A stretch of 64,000 nt of DNA from assembly GCA_019359835.1 (NCBI GenBank), contig CM033327.1:54701446-54765445 (forward strand), read 5' to 3'. Positions 36,108 through 46,764 of the stretch are shown here, one piece after another. Below the pieces are notes generated by a model, which saw only the letters and a program-made list of their open reading frames with translations, was not told the DNA's origin and searched no databases. The translations under genes were made by a program, and so were the position numbers. Position 1 is the stretch's first letter, and the number at the start of each line of letters is the position of its first letter. The stretch is from Pharus latifolius (Eukaryota; Streptophyta; Magnoliopsida; Poales; Poaceae).

Positions 36108-38740
36108 ATGGAGCAACCCAGTACGGTTTGCGTTTATTACGGAGCTGGTATAATCCGTAATGGAGCAAACGGTGATGATCTTGGTGGTTGTATGCATGTT
36201 TACGGTCAAATGAGATAACCACAGTCAATGTCTTTCAATGATTTGGAGATGTGGTTAGTCGAGCTATTACAACTAAATCCTGTGACGGATAATGTCAGGG
36301 TCGAAGGCATGATTCCGGAGGGAAACAAATGGGTGCTCAAGAGACTGAAAGGTGACAAATCATGGGGTTCGTTTGGGAGATTTGTGACAAATCCAGGCTA
36401 TGATTGCGGGGTCATCATACTGTACGTTGAAATCATACACGCACATAGCTCGGAGGGCAGCCATTCCGTAGGAAGAGAAAAGAGCAGCACTAATATTAGC
36501 ACCGGAGGTCACGATGGCGGTGGCGGTGCTGATACCGGTGCAGGTGGCAGTATCAATGCTAGTGCAACTGGCAGTGTACTTTTGCAAACTGTAAGAGATA
36601 CAACTCTGTTTGGGAGTCATCAAGTAGATGCAATTGAAGAACTACCAGAATTGGAGGAGAATTTTAATGAGGAGTATACTGATCCGTCTGAAGTGTATGA
36701 ACCTTCTGATGAACCCACGGAACAGCAGAATCCTATAGGTGAATGGACTGATCCATCATCTTTGATTTCCGCTGTGGTTCGTGATGAGCTGATTTCGCGA
36801 TGGTCCTATAATGAATCAACCGTCCAGCTTGCACAGTTGTTTCGGAGTAAGAAAGATGCAAAGAAAGCCATAACTGCGTGGGCTGTTTTACTAAATAGGC
36901 CATTCCGGGTGGTCAAATCAAATCCGTGTCTGTGGACTGTGAGGTGCTTAGTCGAGAATTGTCTATGGTACGTACGTGTCACTCGGCCACGAGATGGCCC
37001 GTTCTTTCAGGTGACCAGAGTCGAAGACCACGGATGTCTGGCTGAGGGCATGATGCAGCAGCATAGAAATATTACATTCAATTTTGTTGCAAGTCTGATA
37101 CTCTCAGTAGTAAACGAAAATACGGCAATGACACCGAAAGTGATAATTGCACATGTCGCGGAGAAGTACGGTTATAAGATCAAGTACGCGAAGGCATGGA
37201 GGGCTAAACAGAGGCACTGGAGGAGTTTTTTGGGACATATGTTGAGGCATACAACCTCGTACCAAGGTTGTCGCGGCGCATATGCCAAGCAAATCCAGGA
37301 ACAGTCACTGAAATTGTTGATACGCCGGCAATCAACTCGGAGGGTGCTGTGATTCCTGGGTGCATGGTATTTAGGAGATTTTTTTGGGTATTCCAACAGT
37401 GCGTTGCATCGTTCAGGTACATGAGACCCATGTTTTGCATTAATGGAACATTTTTTACTGGAAAATACCAGGGAACTCTGCTGACTGCCGTGGCTGTTGA
37501 TGCCAACGACCAGCTTCTACCCATAGCATATGCCGTGGTCAAGGGGGAGAACTACAGCAGTTGGCTGTGGTTCTTGGGCAAATTGAAGAATGAGGTCGTC
37601 AAAGGCCGGGAGCGCGTGTGCTTGATTCACGATCGAAATGGAGGAATGCTGAGTGTGATTGAGTACATGCAATCGGGAGTGGATCCATCGCTGAGTTGGG
37701 ATGACTTGCAGAGTCGTTGGTGCTCTCGGCATCTTGTCGCGAATTTTCACACTCGTTTCAAGAGCAGGCGCCTTATGCAGGTGTTCAAATGGCTTGCCAA
37801 ACAGAACCAACAGGAAAAGTTCTCAAAAATATGGAAGTCGCTGGAGGAAGGTGCGTTGGTGGAATTGCAAGAGGCAGGCGCTCCAGAAGACGGCGGCGTT
37901 ACCGACGCAGGAAGCTGCCGGGGTCGTCTGAGTTTCAGTCAATGGATTCAGCCCAAACCAATGGAGAAGTGGTCGTTGCTGTACGACACAGGCGGGGCTC
38001 GGTACGGAATCATGACGACAAATCTGGCCGAAGTGTACAACTTCGTCCTGAAAGGTGTGCGATGCTTACCACTCACTGCAATAGTTGAGATGATATTCTA
38101 TCGCACAGTAACGTACTACGACAGCAGGAGTATGGCGGCATCAAGTCTTGTGCATGACCTCTTAGTACACTGGCCCAAAAAGATCAATGATTACCTCGAA
38201 TTTCGGACAAGAAAGTCGTTGACACATGATGTCTCAGTGCTGAGTCGTTTGAACGGAAAGTACGAGGTTCGGCTAAGACACAAACATGTCTGTGGCACAT
38301 TGCGAGCTGGTCGGGTCCACGAATATTGAATTTCAAATGCAGATGCCCAATACACATGCAACAAGCCTCAACTGCTACACATTCCTTGCTTGCATGTCAT
38401 CGCTGCCTGCTCCATTCCTGGGATCGATCCGGCGCAGTATATCTCAACCTATTATACTCTGCAGTACTTGTGGAAAACCTGGGACGGTGTCTTCAATGGG
38501 TTTGCGGCGGGGGGAAGCTATCGAGAATTGTCGCCGGAAGATACCATCATGTGAATCCCAGACAAGAGGCTCCTCGTAGGCCATGTCGGCCGACGTCGAT
38601 CCAGGAGGATACAGAACGATATGGATGCAGCGGAGCGTGGAGACGACCTACGTAGATGCAGCGCTTGCAGGCAGCCTGGTCACACAAGGAATCGATGCCC
38701 GCGGGTGGCAGGCGCATCGACCTCGTCACAAAACTAAAGC
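36108..38740 (+). pseudogene. Mutator-like (mudrA) transposase, broken
   Basis: MULE transposase in the usual domain order. The N-terminal part starts at ATG 36108, is cut by an in-frame TAA at 36216-36218, and resumes in the same frame as MSFNDLEMWLVELLQ. The MuDR DNA-binding-type domain spans about 36800-37060 (AQLFRSKKDAKKAITAWAV, then Cys/His residues ending VEDHGC). A phase break near 37215-37230 precedes the catalytic core in another frame. Core motifs: MFCINGTFFTGKYQG, IAYAVVKGENYSSWLWFL, LIHDRNGGMLSVI and TTNLAEVYNFVLKG. The first catalytic Asp is replaced by Asn (codon 37442-37444); the second Asp and the Glu remain. After another break near 38290 come a SWIM-like segment (about 38360-38410, first Cys lost) and an intact CX2CX4HX4C knuckle at 38657-38698. 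Non-functional. Confidence 0.88.
38657..38698 (+). other. C-terminal CCHC zinc knuckle of the MULE transposase
   Basis: In one frame this stretch reads CSACRQPGHTRNRC, a perfect CX2CX4HX4C. It is the usual C-terminal zinc knuckle of mudrA-type proteins and shows that the transposase homology extends past the frameshifts to about 38740. Confidence 0.8.
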
Positions 38741-38915
38741 AATGTTGTAATATTTGAACTACTGAATGTTTTATCGTGAGTTGTACTGAATTTCCCTATA
38801 TGAGTTGTACTGAATTTCCCTATTGCCTTATCGTGAATTTCCGTAAGTACTACTGAATATTTGTTTATTAACAGTAATGTATCAACTTCTCAACCAATAG
38901 GTGACAACTGCAGGT

Positions 38916-40463
38916 ATGGCCGACGACCATCAGCTTCCCGAGCTGATTGCACAGCACCATCAGGAGCGTCATCGTGCTCGACGCCTTCTACAGGGCACCG
39001 TTCTCCCAGCTCTGCTCATGAGGACACTGCGTGAGATGTGGCCTCTAGATGAGCGGTTCGCACCTTATTTGCTCGAGGCCGGGCTGTTGCCGTTCGCCTA
39101 CATGGTAGATCGGGCGAGACGATTCCCTTTCGACCGAGCCCTCGTTACCGAGCTTGTGGACCGGTGGAGGCCCGAGACGCACACGTTCTACTTCAGTTTC
39201 GGCGAGCTCACTATCACGCTGCAGGATATCAGCATGCTGCTTGGCCTGCCTATCCGCGGGGAGATATATGTCCCAGTGGCCACCGACAAAGTTGCATGGC
39301 GCCTAGATTTCCTACAGCGCTTCGAGGGAGTAGGGCCTGCGTGGGGGGGGGGGGGGTTTGCGTAGGACGCGGGAGTTCCCCAGAGTTACCTTCGCGCAGT
39401 GCACGATGGTGTGCTCCCCATGGCCGCTCCAGAGGAGGTCTTCAGACGCCACCTTGAGGCGTACTTGCTGTACCTGTTTGGGTGGTTGCTCTTCCCTGGC
39501 ACCCACGGAGACATCTGCGAGCGGCAGTACATTCAGCTCGCCAGGAGTATTGCTGACTCGGCCCTGGGGCACGTGCCGCGGTTCAGTTTCAGATCCGCCG
39601 TGCTCTGCCACACCTACAGGGGGTTGTGCGATGTCACGAGCAGAGACCAGGTGAGCTCTCTTTTCGCTGGGTGCGCCATCCTCTTGCAGATGTGGTCGTA
39701 CGAGCATTTCCCCATCGGTCGACCGTTGGTTCCGTTGGCCGGGGATGCGAGGGACGGCCCCGTGATGGGATGGAGGTGGGCTAGACTGAGTTTGAGGTGG
39801 GCCACAGATCAGGCGCACCTCTGTTATCCTTCGTATGCCACGGGCTTCGATCTCCTCGTTGACGACAGCGTCATCTGGGATCCGTGGACCACCGCGAACC
39901 TCCAATCTGTCGTTCCAGTTGGCCTTTTTCTCTTTGTACGCAGGATGCTGTGTACTGGCGCACCCAGGTTATGCTCGTATTCTCGCACATGATTGAGGGG
40001 TACTCGCCTGAGCGAATTATGCGCCAGTTCGGCCTGCGCCAACTTGTCCCCGTGCCGCCTCCTCGACAGATCCTGCACCATATCTATGAGTACGTCAAAT
40101 ATGCATTACATTCACATATTATTTTACACATGATTTCTGTCACTAACTAATTTGCTTTGTCCGCAGGCAATCTAGGAAGGGTTGAGTGAGGGACGATTTC
40201 GTTCGTCGGCAGCGGCCCTATGTGCAGGAGTGGATGGATTGGGCCCACACACGCACGGTCGAGGAGGATAGGCCGTACAGCCACGACATCCATTTTTCGT
40301 ATCTGTCTTGGTACCGACCTCGCATGATCTACCGGTTGGCGGACGGCTGGCCCGCGCCTGATGAGTCCGTCCCTCCCGCCATCATCAACGATCACTGCGA
40401 CCGACGCCTTACTGGTAGAATCCACTCTTCTGTGGGTTCCTTAGCTTTTTGCAACCTAACTTT
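38916..40463 (+). pseudogene. Plant mobile domain (PMD, MAIN-like) protein, interrupted
   Basis: The PMD (aminotransferase-like) domain occurs in host proteins MAIN and MAIL1-3 and in transposable elements. The frame starts at ATG 38916 (an in-frame GTG lies at 38901). Typical segments are FYFSFGELTITLQDISMLLG and LPIRGEI, then in another frame LFGWLLFPGTHGDICERQYI, CHTYRGLCDV, LLQMWSYEHFPIGRPLV and WDPWTT, followed by YSPERIMRQFGLRQLVPVPP after a further break near 39940. The segment 40186-40420 continues with FVRRQRPYVQEWMDWAHTR and YLSWYRPRMIYRLADG. The first frame change coincides with a 14-G run at 39343-39356. GT-AG-like words near 40091 and 40167 suggest an intron there. The Copia insertion at 40464 cuts the 3' end. 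Confidence 0.8.
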
Positions 40464-42132
40464 TGTTGGATCAAGGATGCCGACTAGAGGGGGTGAATAG
40501 GAGGCTTTTAAAAACTTTAAAATTAAACAAATAATAGCAAATTAATAACAAATATTATAAGCAAGAGGAGAAGAGAACGAACACAATAATTTTTACCGAG
40601 GTATCGGAGATTCACCCAGTCTCCACTAGTCCTCGTTGAAGCACTCAAGTCACTTGAGTTTTGCCTCAATACTCACGAAGAGTATTATCAACTAACGGTT
40701 GCTCCTTGTCCACTCCAGAAAGGCGAGCACCAATGCCTTGTACAAACTTGCCGAATCTCTCCAACAATCTCCGAACTGGAGAGGTCAACGGCCACGCCTT
40801 CGAACCGTCTAGGTGAGGGCGCTCACCAAGAGTAACAGGCAGCGAGGTCTTCTCTAGACCTCCAAACACGCACCGAGAAACTAAGAATATACAAATGCAA
40901 ATGAACTGAAACTCTCGGTGGATCGAAAACACTCGTCTTGATCAAAAGATCAAGATTTGAAGTAGAAAACTAAAGCACAAGTGTATAAGAGAATGCTGCT
41001 ACTTGTTATATAAAACTTGTGCCGAAAGCCCCTATTTATAGCCTCAAGAATCAAATGAACCGTTAGAGCTAGGGCTGAAAATCAGCAACACAAACTGACA
41101 GTCAGTTTGCCTAACTGATAGTTAGGGATGAAAACGGATCGGATCCGGATCGGATAATGGCTGAACCATATCCGTATCCGTATTTTTTTCGGATCCGGAT
41201 ACGGATACGGATAGTCCGGATACGAATACAAATACGGATAATATCGGATACGAATACGGATCGAATACGGGTCGAAACGGATACGGTTACGGATAATGAT
41301 CGGAATATTGATAACCCACAAACACAATATTGTAATACCTTGACAAAGTAAATACTACCTCAAGTATTTTACAAAATTCTACCTCTAATCTAAAATACTT
41401 GTCATTGTAATAAATTAAAACAAGTTTTGGTTCGTGAACAACATGGAAATTGGTATGTAAATATTAAGTTTTTTTAATTAAAACCCCAAATAAGTTAAAA
41501 CTGTGCTTATAAATTAAAGATTGGAGATAATTTATTGGAGAAAATTAAATTTAGTTAGATATGCTCTATGAAAAAAAGATATGATGAGCGAAAAAAAGTA
41601 TTCTGATACTTCATTTGAGGAAACATATATATTATGAATCACTCCTGAAATAGAAGAATGTGAACTCAATATCAACTGCTCGAATAGATTTGAATAGTGT
41701 AGATCAAGTGGATGGTGCATGTCCAGTAGTGATCGGAAAGACATGAGAGTGTCAAATATATTAATGTGTCTTTTTAAAGATGTTAGCATCTTTACTAGCT
41801 AATTAAAACCATCCAAATCTGATCAAACAGGTATGATACTAGCTCCCATCTATTGTTTCACAGATTAGTTCTAGTATTTGAAAATGCCCCTTCAATTTGC
41901 TAGTGAAAACAAAGGTAAAATGAGTGCCTACTAATCGTTCGTAACTTGTACTTGTACACCTCAGTAAAACACAAAATATGCATAAATGGTTTGTTACATT
42001 ATGGAATCAAGCAAATCGTGTAATACAAACTTCCAACAAAGAAGAAAGAGAGCAAAGAGCGTCCTGGACTCCCGGTAAGAGTGGAAAAAGAAAAGAAAAA
42101 AAAAGAAGCAAATCAAAAGAAGCAAAAGAGAA

Positions 42133-42240
42133 AAGAAGAGGCAACTTGCGCCCTCGCCGACATGCCGACACGCCCTCGCCGCCACGCCGCCGCGCCGCCT
42201 CGCCGCCACGCTGCCCCGCCGCCACGCCAACCCGCACAAT
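42133..42240. repeat. GC-rich CGCCGCCACGCC array, left of the lipase fragment
   Basis: A run of imperfect 6- to 15-base units based on CGCCGCCACGCC and CGCCTCGCC begins where lipase homology stops. A longer array of the same type lies at 43074-43375 on the other side. Long Arg/Gly/Ala-rich or Pro-rich open frames across it are artefacts of the repeat. Confidence 0.8.
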
Positions 42241-42244
42241 AAAC

Positions 42245-43073
42245 AATCCGAAAGTACCTCCTAGGATTATCCAAGTATTTCTCCATGAATTTCGCAAGAT
42301 CTTGTCTCCAACACGAGGCTGTCCAAATGTGAAATGTGTACACCCCTTCCAATCTACTCAGCAAAGCTTCCTCCTGATGCAAAGCTAGTATGGTTGGAAA
42401 CAAAATGGCAAGTGCTCCTCCAAGGCTGTGTCCTGTCACTATGAACTTGGCGTTCTTGTTCTGATCTAGGAATTTTCTCAGCTTCTCGCGGATGGCGTAG
42501 TACGCGAACGTCTTCTCGCCGTCGTCCTCCTGGTCGATATCTTTCGGCCAACCGGCATTTTTTTGTAGTCCCAACGCCTTCATGAAACCCCCGTGGATCT
42601 TGCCGACCCTCGAGATCTCGTACCATGAGAAGTCTATGTCCGTGCACCACTGCTCCGTGTCGAATGGCTTGGTGCCGCAGAATGCGATCACGGCTAGTTT
42701 CGCGTCGACCGGCCTGTCGGCGAGCACGAACGCCTGAGTGGTGTAATCTTGTCGGAATTCTGAAAGAAAGATAGAAAGACAGACATAACAAAACATGTCG
42801 TGTAACTGGTAATGCACAAGTGTTTATTAGTTCTTAGTTTCTTACCATTCCAACAATTGTAGAACCCCAAGAATCTCATCTGCGAAGAAACCAGAGCAAA
42901 ATGGCTAAGTACTGTAAACATTTTAAATAGCTAGTCTTCTCTATGCATGTTATGAGATTTGATAGATAAATGCTCACCTGCCAATGGTTTTTAACGACAT
43001 TGCTGATGATGAGTTCGTTCTCGTAGGCTAGCTTTGCAGCCATGATAGAGAGGGCAGCCTGGTAATTGCTATC
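42245..43073 (-). pseudogene. Captured fragment of a class-3 lipase (OBL1-like) gene
   Basis: The fragment keeps genomic exon-intron structure: exons at about 43073-42978, 42879-42846 and 42759 to about 42245, with normal donors and acceptors. The first exon encodes NYQAALSIMAAKLAYENE, the second MRFLGFYNCWNG. The third carries VLADRPVDAKLAVIAFCGT, WCTDIDFSWYEI, GKIHGGFMKALGLQKN and the lipase nucleophile elbow FIVTGHSLGGALAILFPT. It resembles oil-body lipase 1-type triacylglycerol lipases. N- and C-terminal parts are missing, and a small indel near 42320 shifts the frame just before the FGQPRVGD segment. Retained introns mean capture at DNA level, not through mRNA. It ends abruptly in GC-rich repeats and cannot encode a complete enzyme. 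Confidence 0.88.
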
Positions 43074-43375
43074 TCCCCGTGGCCCCGCCGCCACGCCAAC
43101 CCGCGCCCTCGCCACCACGCCGCCGCGCCGCCCCGCGGCCCGGCTGCCACGCCACCGCGCCGCCCCACGGCCCCGCCGCCGCGCCGCCCCACGGCCCCAC
43201 GGCCACGTCGCCAAGGCCGCCACGTGGCCCTGCGGCCTCGCCGCCACGCCGCCGTGCCGCCCCTCGTCCCCGCCGCCACGCCAACCCACGCCCTCACCGC
43301 CACGCCACCGCGCCGCCCCGCGGCCCCGCCGCCACGCCGCCCCGCCCCCTCGCCGCCCTCGCTGTTGGGCTGGGC
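43074..43375. repeat. GC-rich CGCCGCCACGCC array, right of the lipase fragment
   Basis: About 300 bp of imperfect CCGCCACGCC, GCGCCGCCCC and CCACGGCCCC units. It starts exactly where the lipase exon homology begins and ends before the GGATATCCGGAT-rich right arm of the hAT element. The overlapping open frames in several phases have repeat composition only. Confidence 0.8.
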
Positions 43376-43598
43376 CTGGGCGCCGCGGTCTGGGCCTCTG
43401 GGGTATCCGGATATCCGGATATCCAGATAGACACAGTTCCGGATATCCGGATCCGGATCCGTCGGATATCTCCTGAACCGGATTTGGATCCAGATCCGAA
43501 CAAAAATTATTCGGATCCGAATATATCCGATCCGATAGGTTCCGGATCCGGATTCGATCGGTCCGGATCGGGAGGATCCGGATCCGTTTTCATCCCTA

Positions 43599-43990
43599 CT
43601 GACAGTCAGTTTAGTGTACAACGGCCGACAAAATTTACGGATGAAAAGTTGCTAGCCGTTCGTGGTCGTTTAAGAAAACTTGAAACCCACAACTGACAGT
43701 CAGTTATGCAAACTGACAGTCAGTTCGAACAGAAACTCGACCAGAAACTCGACCAAAACAAATAGAAACTCAGATAAAAACACTGTGGTCGAATCCCCAA
43801 CTGACAGTCAGTATGGACAAACTGACAGTCAGTTTAGTACAAAAATTTTGAGCCCAAAATACACCCTCTCTGGACAATTGTCAGTTTAATTAAACTGACA
43901 ATTCAAACTGACAGTCAGTTTAGCAAACTGACAGTCAGCCTGAACAAAAACAGAGATAACTTTAAATCCAGAAATCCAAAAGAGGTGTTT
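43599..43990. repeat. Palindromic AACTGACAGTCAGTT repeats in the Sirevirus LTR
   Basis: Many perfect or near copies of the 15-base palindrome AACTGACAGTCAGTT occur here, often in pairs a few bases apart (for example near 43694 and 43710). Copies also lie at 41091 and in the partner LTR (63495-63860). A related set, with GACTGTC as well as GACAGTC centres, lies upstream of the extra ORF at 46765-47080. Confidence 0.88.
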
Positions 43991-44522
43991 AATAGCTCGT
44001 TTGAAAGATAATTTCAAGGGCTACTTTTTTTGTCAATAGAAGCAAAAGCCAGATCTGCCTAGATCTTTCTGAAAATTGCAAATACTCTTCTGCTGTCAAA
44101 AACTCAATTGAAAATCCAAATCTCTCAAATCTAAATCAAATCAAATCCAACCAAAATGGATGCAATGCAATGACCTAAGTTTATCGGTTTATGTTGGAGA
44201 TCAAAAGAGGACTTTCGCCACCCCTCTTTATAGTGCGGTTAAAAACTAAAAACAATTTTCCTAAACCGATCAACTCCAAACACCGAGATCGGTATAAAAT
44301 GAAATTACAGATTACCTTAGGTCCTTTGTATCTTCACGTTTTGCGTCTTGTTTCTGCCCTTCTATACTTCGTGCTTCACTTCATGTCGGGTTCATCTTGA
44401 TCATCTCGTATTTCTTCCCGAACAAACTCTGTATCAACAATCTCAGAAGCACAATTAGTCCAAAACACTTTGTTTCATTAATCATCAAAATTAGGGTTAG
44501 GCATAAAGGCCTAGATGCAACA

Positions 44523-44540
44523 ATCTCCCCCTTTTTGATG
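44523..44540 (-). other. Polypurine tract of the Sirevirus
   Basis: On the minus strand the sequence next to the 3' LTR reads CATCAAAAAGGGGGAGAT, a typical Sirevirus polypurine tract that primes plus-strand DNA synthesis. Its position directly beside the TGTTG LTR start fixes the LTR border at 44522. Confidence 0.85.
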
Positions 44541-44921
44541 ATTGATGACAACAAGTGCTCAATAAAATATAAAAATGAGTTAACTCCCCCTGAGTATATA
44601 CATCTCATCATATCAGAGCATAAACCACACATATACATCAGAGCATCTCATACATACAAGCACTCACATATCACCAAGTCATATTAATATATATCAGAGC
44701 ATACAAATCTCAGAACCAAGACATCATATATATCAGATCATTCAACAGCACAAAGTCAGATCATCATATCCAAAGACACACAGATATATCATAAACCAAA
44801 ATATGTCCATGATATAAAGAAAATAAACATCTGTCCAAAACATCAAAATACTTAACATCAAAATACTTCTCCCCCTTTGGCATCAAGCACAAAAAGGGAG
44901 ACAATACAGAAAAAGTAGAGC

Positions 44922-46348
44922 CTAATGCTCATCATCAGAAGAAACTCCTAAAACATCTGTATCTCCGGAGCCTGCTGGAGATCCAGACGTGTCACCCGCA
45001 GGAGATAGGGGCGGAGTAGCTGCTGGAGCAGGAGCAACTGGAACCTGAGCTGGTGCCGCAAGAGCTGGATTAGCTGGTCCGGAAGCTGTGCTCGGTGAAG
45101 CTAATCGGGCCCTCTTGCGAGGAGCCGGAGCATCTAATGCAGGCAGCCGAGCCAGAATTTGCTCCTGTTGATCGAGAAGGCAAAGCAGGATCCTGTGATG
45201 CTCCGCCTGGGTGCGCAGGATCTCCTGCTGAAATTGCATCACCTGGTGGAGCTGAGAAAGTGAGGCTGAAGACGATCCGGTGCCAGGGTCTGCAGGAGGT
45301 GCCGGGTCAGACTCCTGAACTGGAGCCTCATCTACTGACTCCCCCGCAGCATCATCATTTGATGCGGGAGAATCAGGACCAGCAGCCGTCGCAGGTCGGG
45401 CACCAAGACGGCGATCGGCTTGACCGGGAGGGTAGAAAAGAAGCGGATGATGGGGCCGTGGGAGCTCAGAATCCATAGCTCGGATATGAAGGAGCACCGC
45501 CATGATATACGGAGCGTATATCAACTGACGGCGCGGAGAGAGAAGAACGTGCTGAATCTCACTGATGATGAGATCAGCAACGTCGAAGGGCTCCTCTTGG
45601 AAGATAGAAATCAGGACGTGGATCCCAAGATAAGTGACTCTGGCCCTATCTTCGGTCATGGGGACTAAAGTGAGCCGGAGGATCCGTAGGGCCAGATCAA
45701 CATCGCGGCGCAAGCAAGCAATGTGACGGAGCTGGAAGGGGCCGGAATAAAGCATGGCCACCTCCCGACGCTCAAGGTCTGGAAGGGTATGGAGCTGGAG
45801 GCCAGAAGGAGGGCGTACCAATCCAAGCGCTGACTCCAGCTGCTCCTTCGTGACGGTGTAGACCTGGAGGCCCGTCATGAAGGTCATGAAGTCGCGCTGA
45901 GGGGAGATAAAAACAGTGGCATAAAACTGACGAATGGGCCCCTCAGCCCAGTGCAGTGAGGAATCGGCGACTAGTCGCGGATCCCTACAGAGCAGAAAAG
46001 GTCTGCGAGGGTGGCGATGCCTGTGCGAGAGGCTATCGTACCCCACGACAGAGAGCGGTGGGCGAAGATGGGAACTCGACTGTACACACTGTTGAACAGA
46101 TCGAGGTGCAAGTTGTTATAACAAGTAACAACGTTGCACGAATCGCGACCAGTAGGACGCGGAAGAAGGTAGGGGTTTGTGGAATGGAGCGTGCGAAGGC
46201 GGCTAGCGTACCACCGGGAATAATCCACGGGGACACGCTCAGGCGGAGGCGAAGGCGGGTTCTCGGACGTTTGACCCGATGAACGCTGGCTGTTTGCCGC
46301 GTTCTTCCGTCGGGCCACACGACGAGACGGACCCGGCTGATCAGACAT
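44922..46348 (-). pseudogene. Extra ORF between pol and 3' LTR of the Sirevirus (env-position ORF)
   Basis: The frame opens at ATG 46348 and runs to 45971, then homology continues in another phase (46046-44922) to a stop, so one frameshift lies near 45985. The first part is basic and Ser/Pro-rich, then a folded region with YYSRWYAS-like and NSVYSRVPIFAHRS words. The second part contains GPIRQFYATVF, LESALGLVRPPSGLQ and LIYAPYIMAVLLHIRA. The C-terminal third is Ala/Pro/Ser-rich after a Gln-rich helix (LHQVMQFQQEILRTQAEHH) and ends acidic. The middle resembles the putative plant transposon protein domain found in other plant retroelements, as far as can be judged by eye. No convincing signal peptide or transmembrane anchor is visible, so calling it an envelope is not supported beyond its position. 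Confidence 0.65.
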
Positions 46349-46764
46349 GGTGAAAAGAAACAGGAAAGAAAAACAGAGGGGAGAAGAAATGACCTGAACA
46401 GAGGAACTGAACTGAGGCGCTGAAGACGACGAACTGGAGACCGAGATGCGGAGGCACAGCTCGGTTTGGGAGTCATAGAAGAGGCTCAACACCGGCGAGC
46501 AGCCCACGGCCGAGCTAAAACACGGCACCGGTGAGGAACGGGAGCGAAGAATCACGGCACGGGACATGGGTGGTCGAGATCCACGGCTAGATGCGGTGGT
46601 GGCGCAAACAAGGGCGGCGGCAGTCGTCAACGGCGAGGAGGAGGTGCAGGCACCGAGGGACGGTGGCGCAACCACACCGGCGACAAGAGGAGGCACAAGA
46701 AAGTAACGGCGGCGAGAAGAAGAGACAAAGAAAACAGAACGGCGGATTTAGGGTTCGAGATCTC

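Larger units (their letters stand above)
34870..40463 (+). mobile_element. Mutator-like element (MULE) with transposase and PMD reading frame, right end displaced
   Basis: This block contains a mudrA-type transposase followed on the same strand by a plant mobile domain frame. The left limit is placed at an A/T-rich stretch just before a cluster of palindromes (34936-35112), and no terminal inverted repeat or 9-bp duplication could be proved. The right end is not in the window because a Copia element inserted at 40464. The 5' leader also contains TTAGGG repeats. The transposase has nonsense, frameshift and active-site changes, so the copy is dead. Whether the PMD frame is inside the MULE or simply next to it cannot be settled without the right end. 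Confidence 0.65.
41123..43598. mobile_element. Ds-like non-autonomous hAT element with captured lipase fragment
   Basis: The ends are TAGGGATGAAAACGGATC on the left and its inverted copy on the right, matching the Ac/Ds terminal repeat core TAGGGATGAAA. Flanking 8-bp duplications are CTGATAGT (41115-41122) and CTGACAGT (43599-43606), one mismatch apart. The partner Sirevirus LTR is uninterrupted at the same point (about 63525), confirming an insertion. Subterminal arms are dense in GGATCCGGAT, GGATATCC and CGGATACGG words. The interior has no hAT transposase. It holds a piece of a class-3 lipase gene on the minus strand, flanked on both sides by GC-rich CGCCGCCACGCC-type arrays. Confidence 0.92.
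40464..44522 (-). repeat. 3' LTR of the Sirevirus, interrupted by the Ds-like element
   Basis: The plus strand starts TGTTGGATCAAGG at 40464 and ends GATGCAACA at 44522, next to the polypurine tract. Removing the 2476-bp Ds-like insertion and one duplication leaves about 1575 bp. On the minus strand a TATAAATA lies at 41033-41040. The partner LTR starts at 62878. By eye about 16 differences occur in the first 440 aligned bases, so the insertion is not recent. Confidence 0.88.

Noticed and set aside
38910..38920. MULE transposase and PMD as one spliced fusion gene (a CAG precedes the PMD start)
   Set aside because: No matching donor was identified, the transposase ends in its own knuckle and stop, and a separate ATG at 38916 fits the PMD start.
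43028..43696. Arg/Gly/Ala-rich and Pro-rich ORFs of up to 205 codons
   Set aside because: GC-rich tandem repeat composition inside a non-autonomous hAT element, open in many frames at once.
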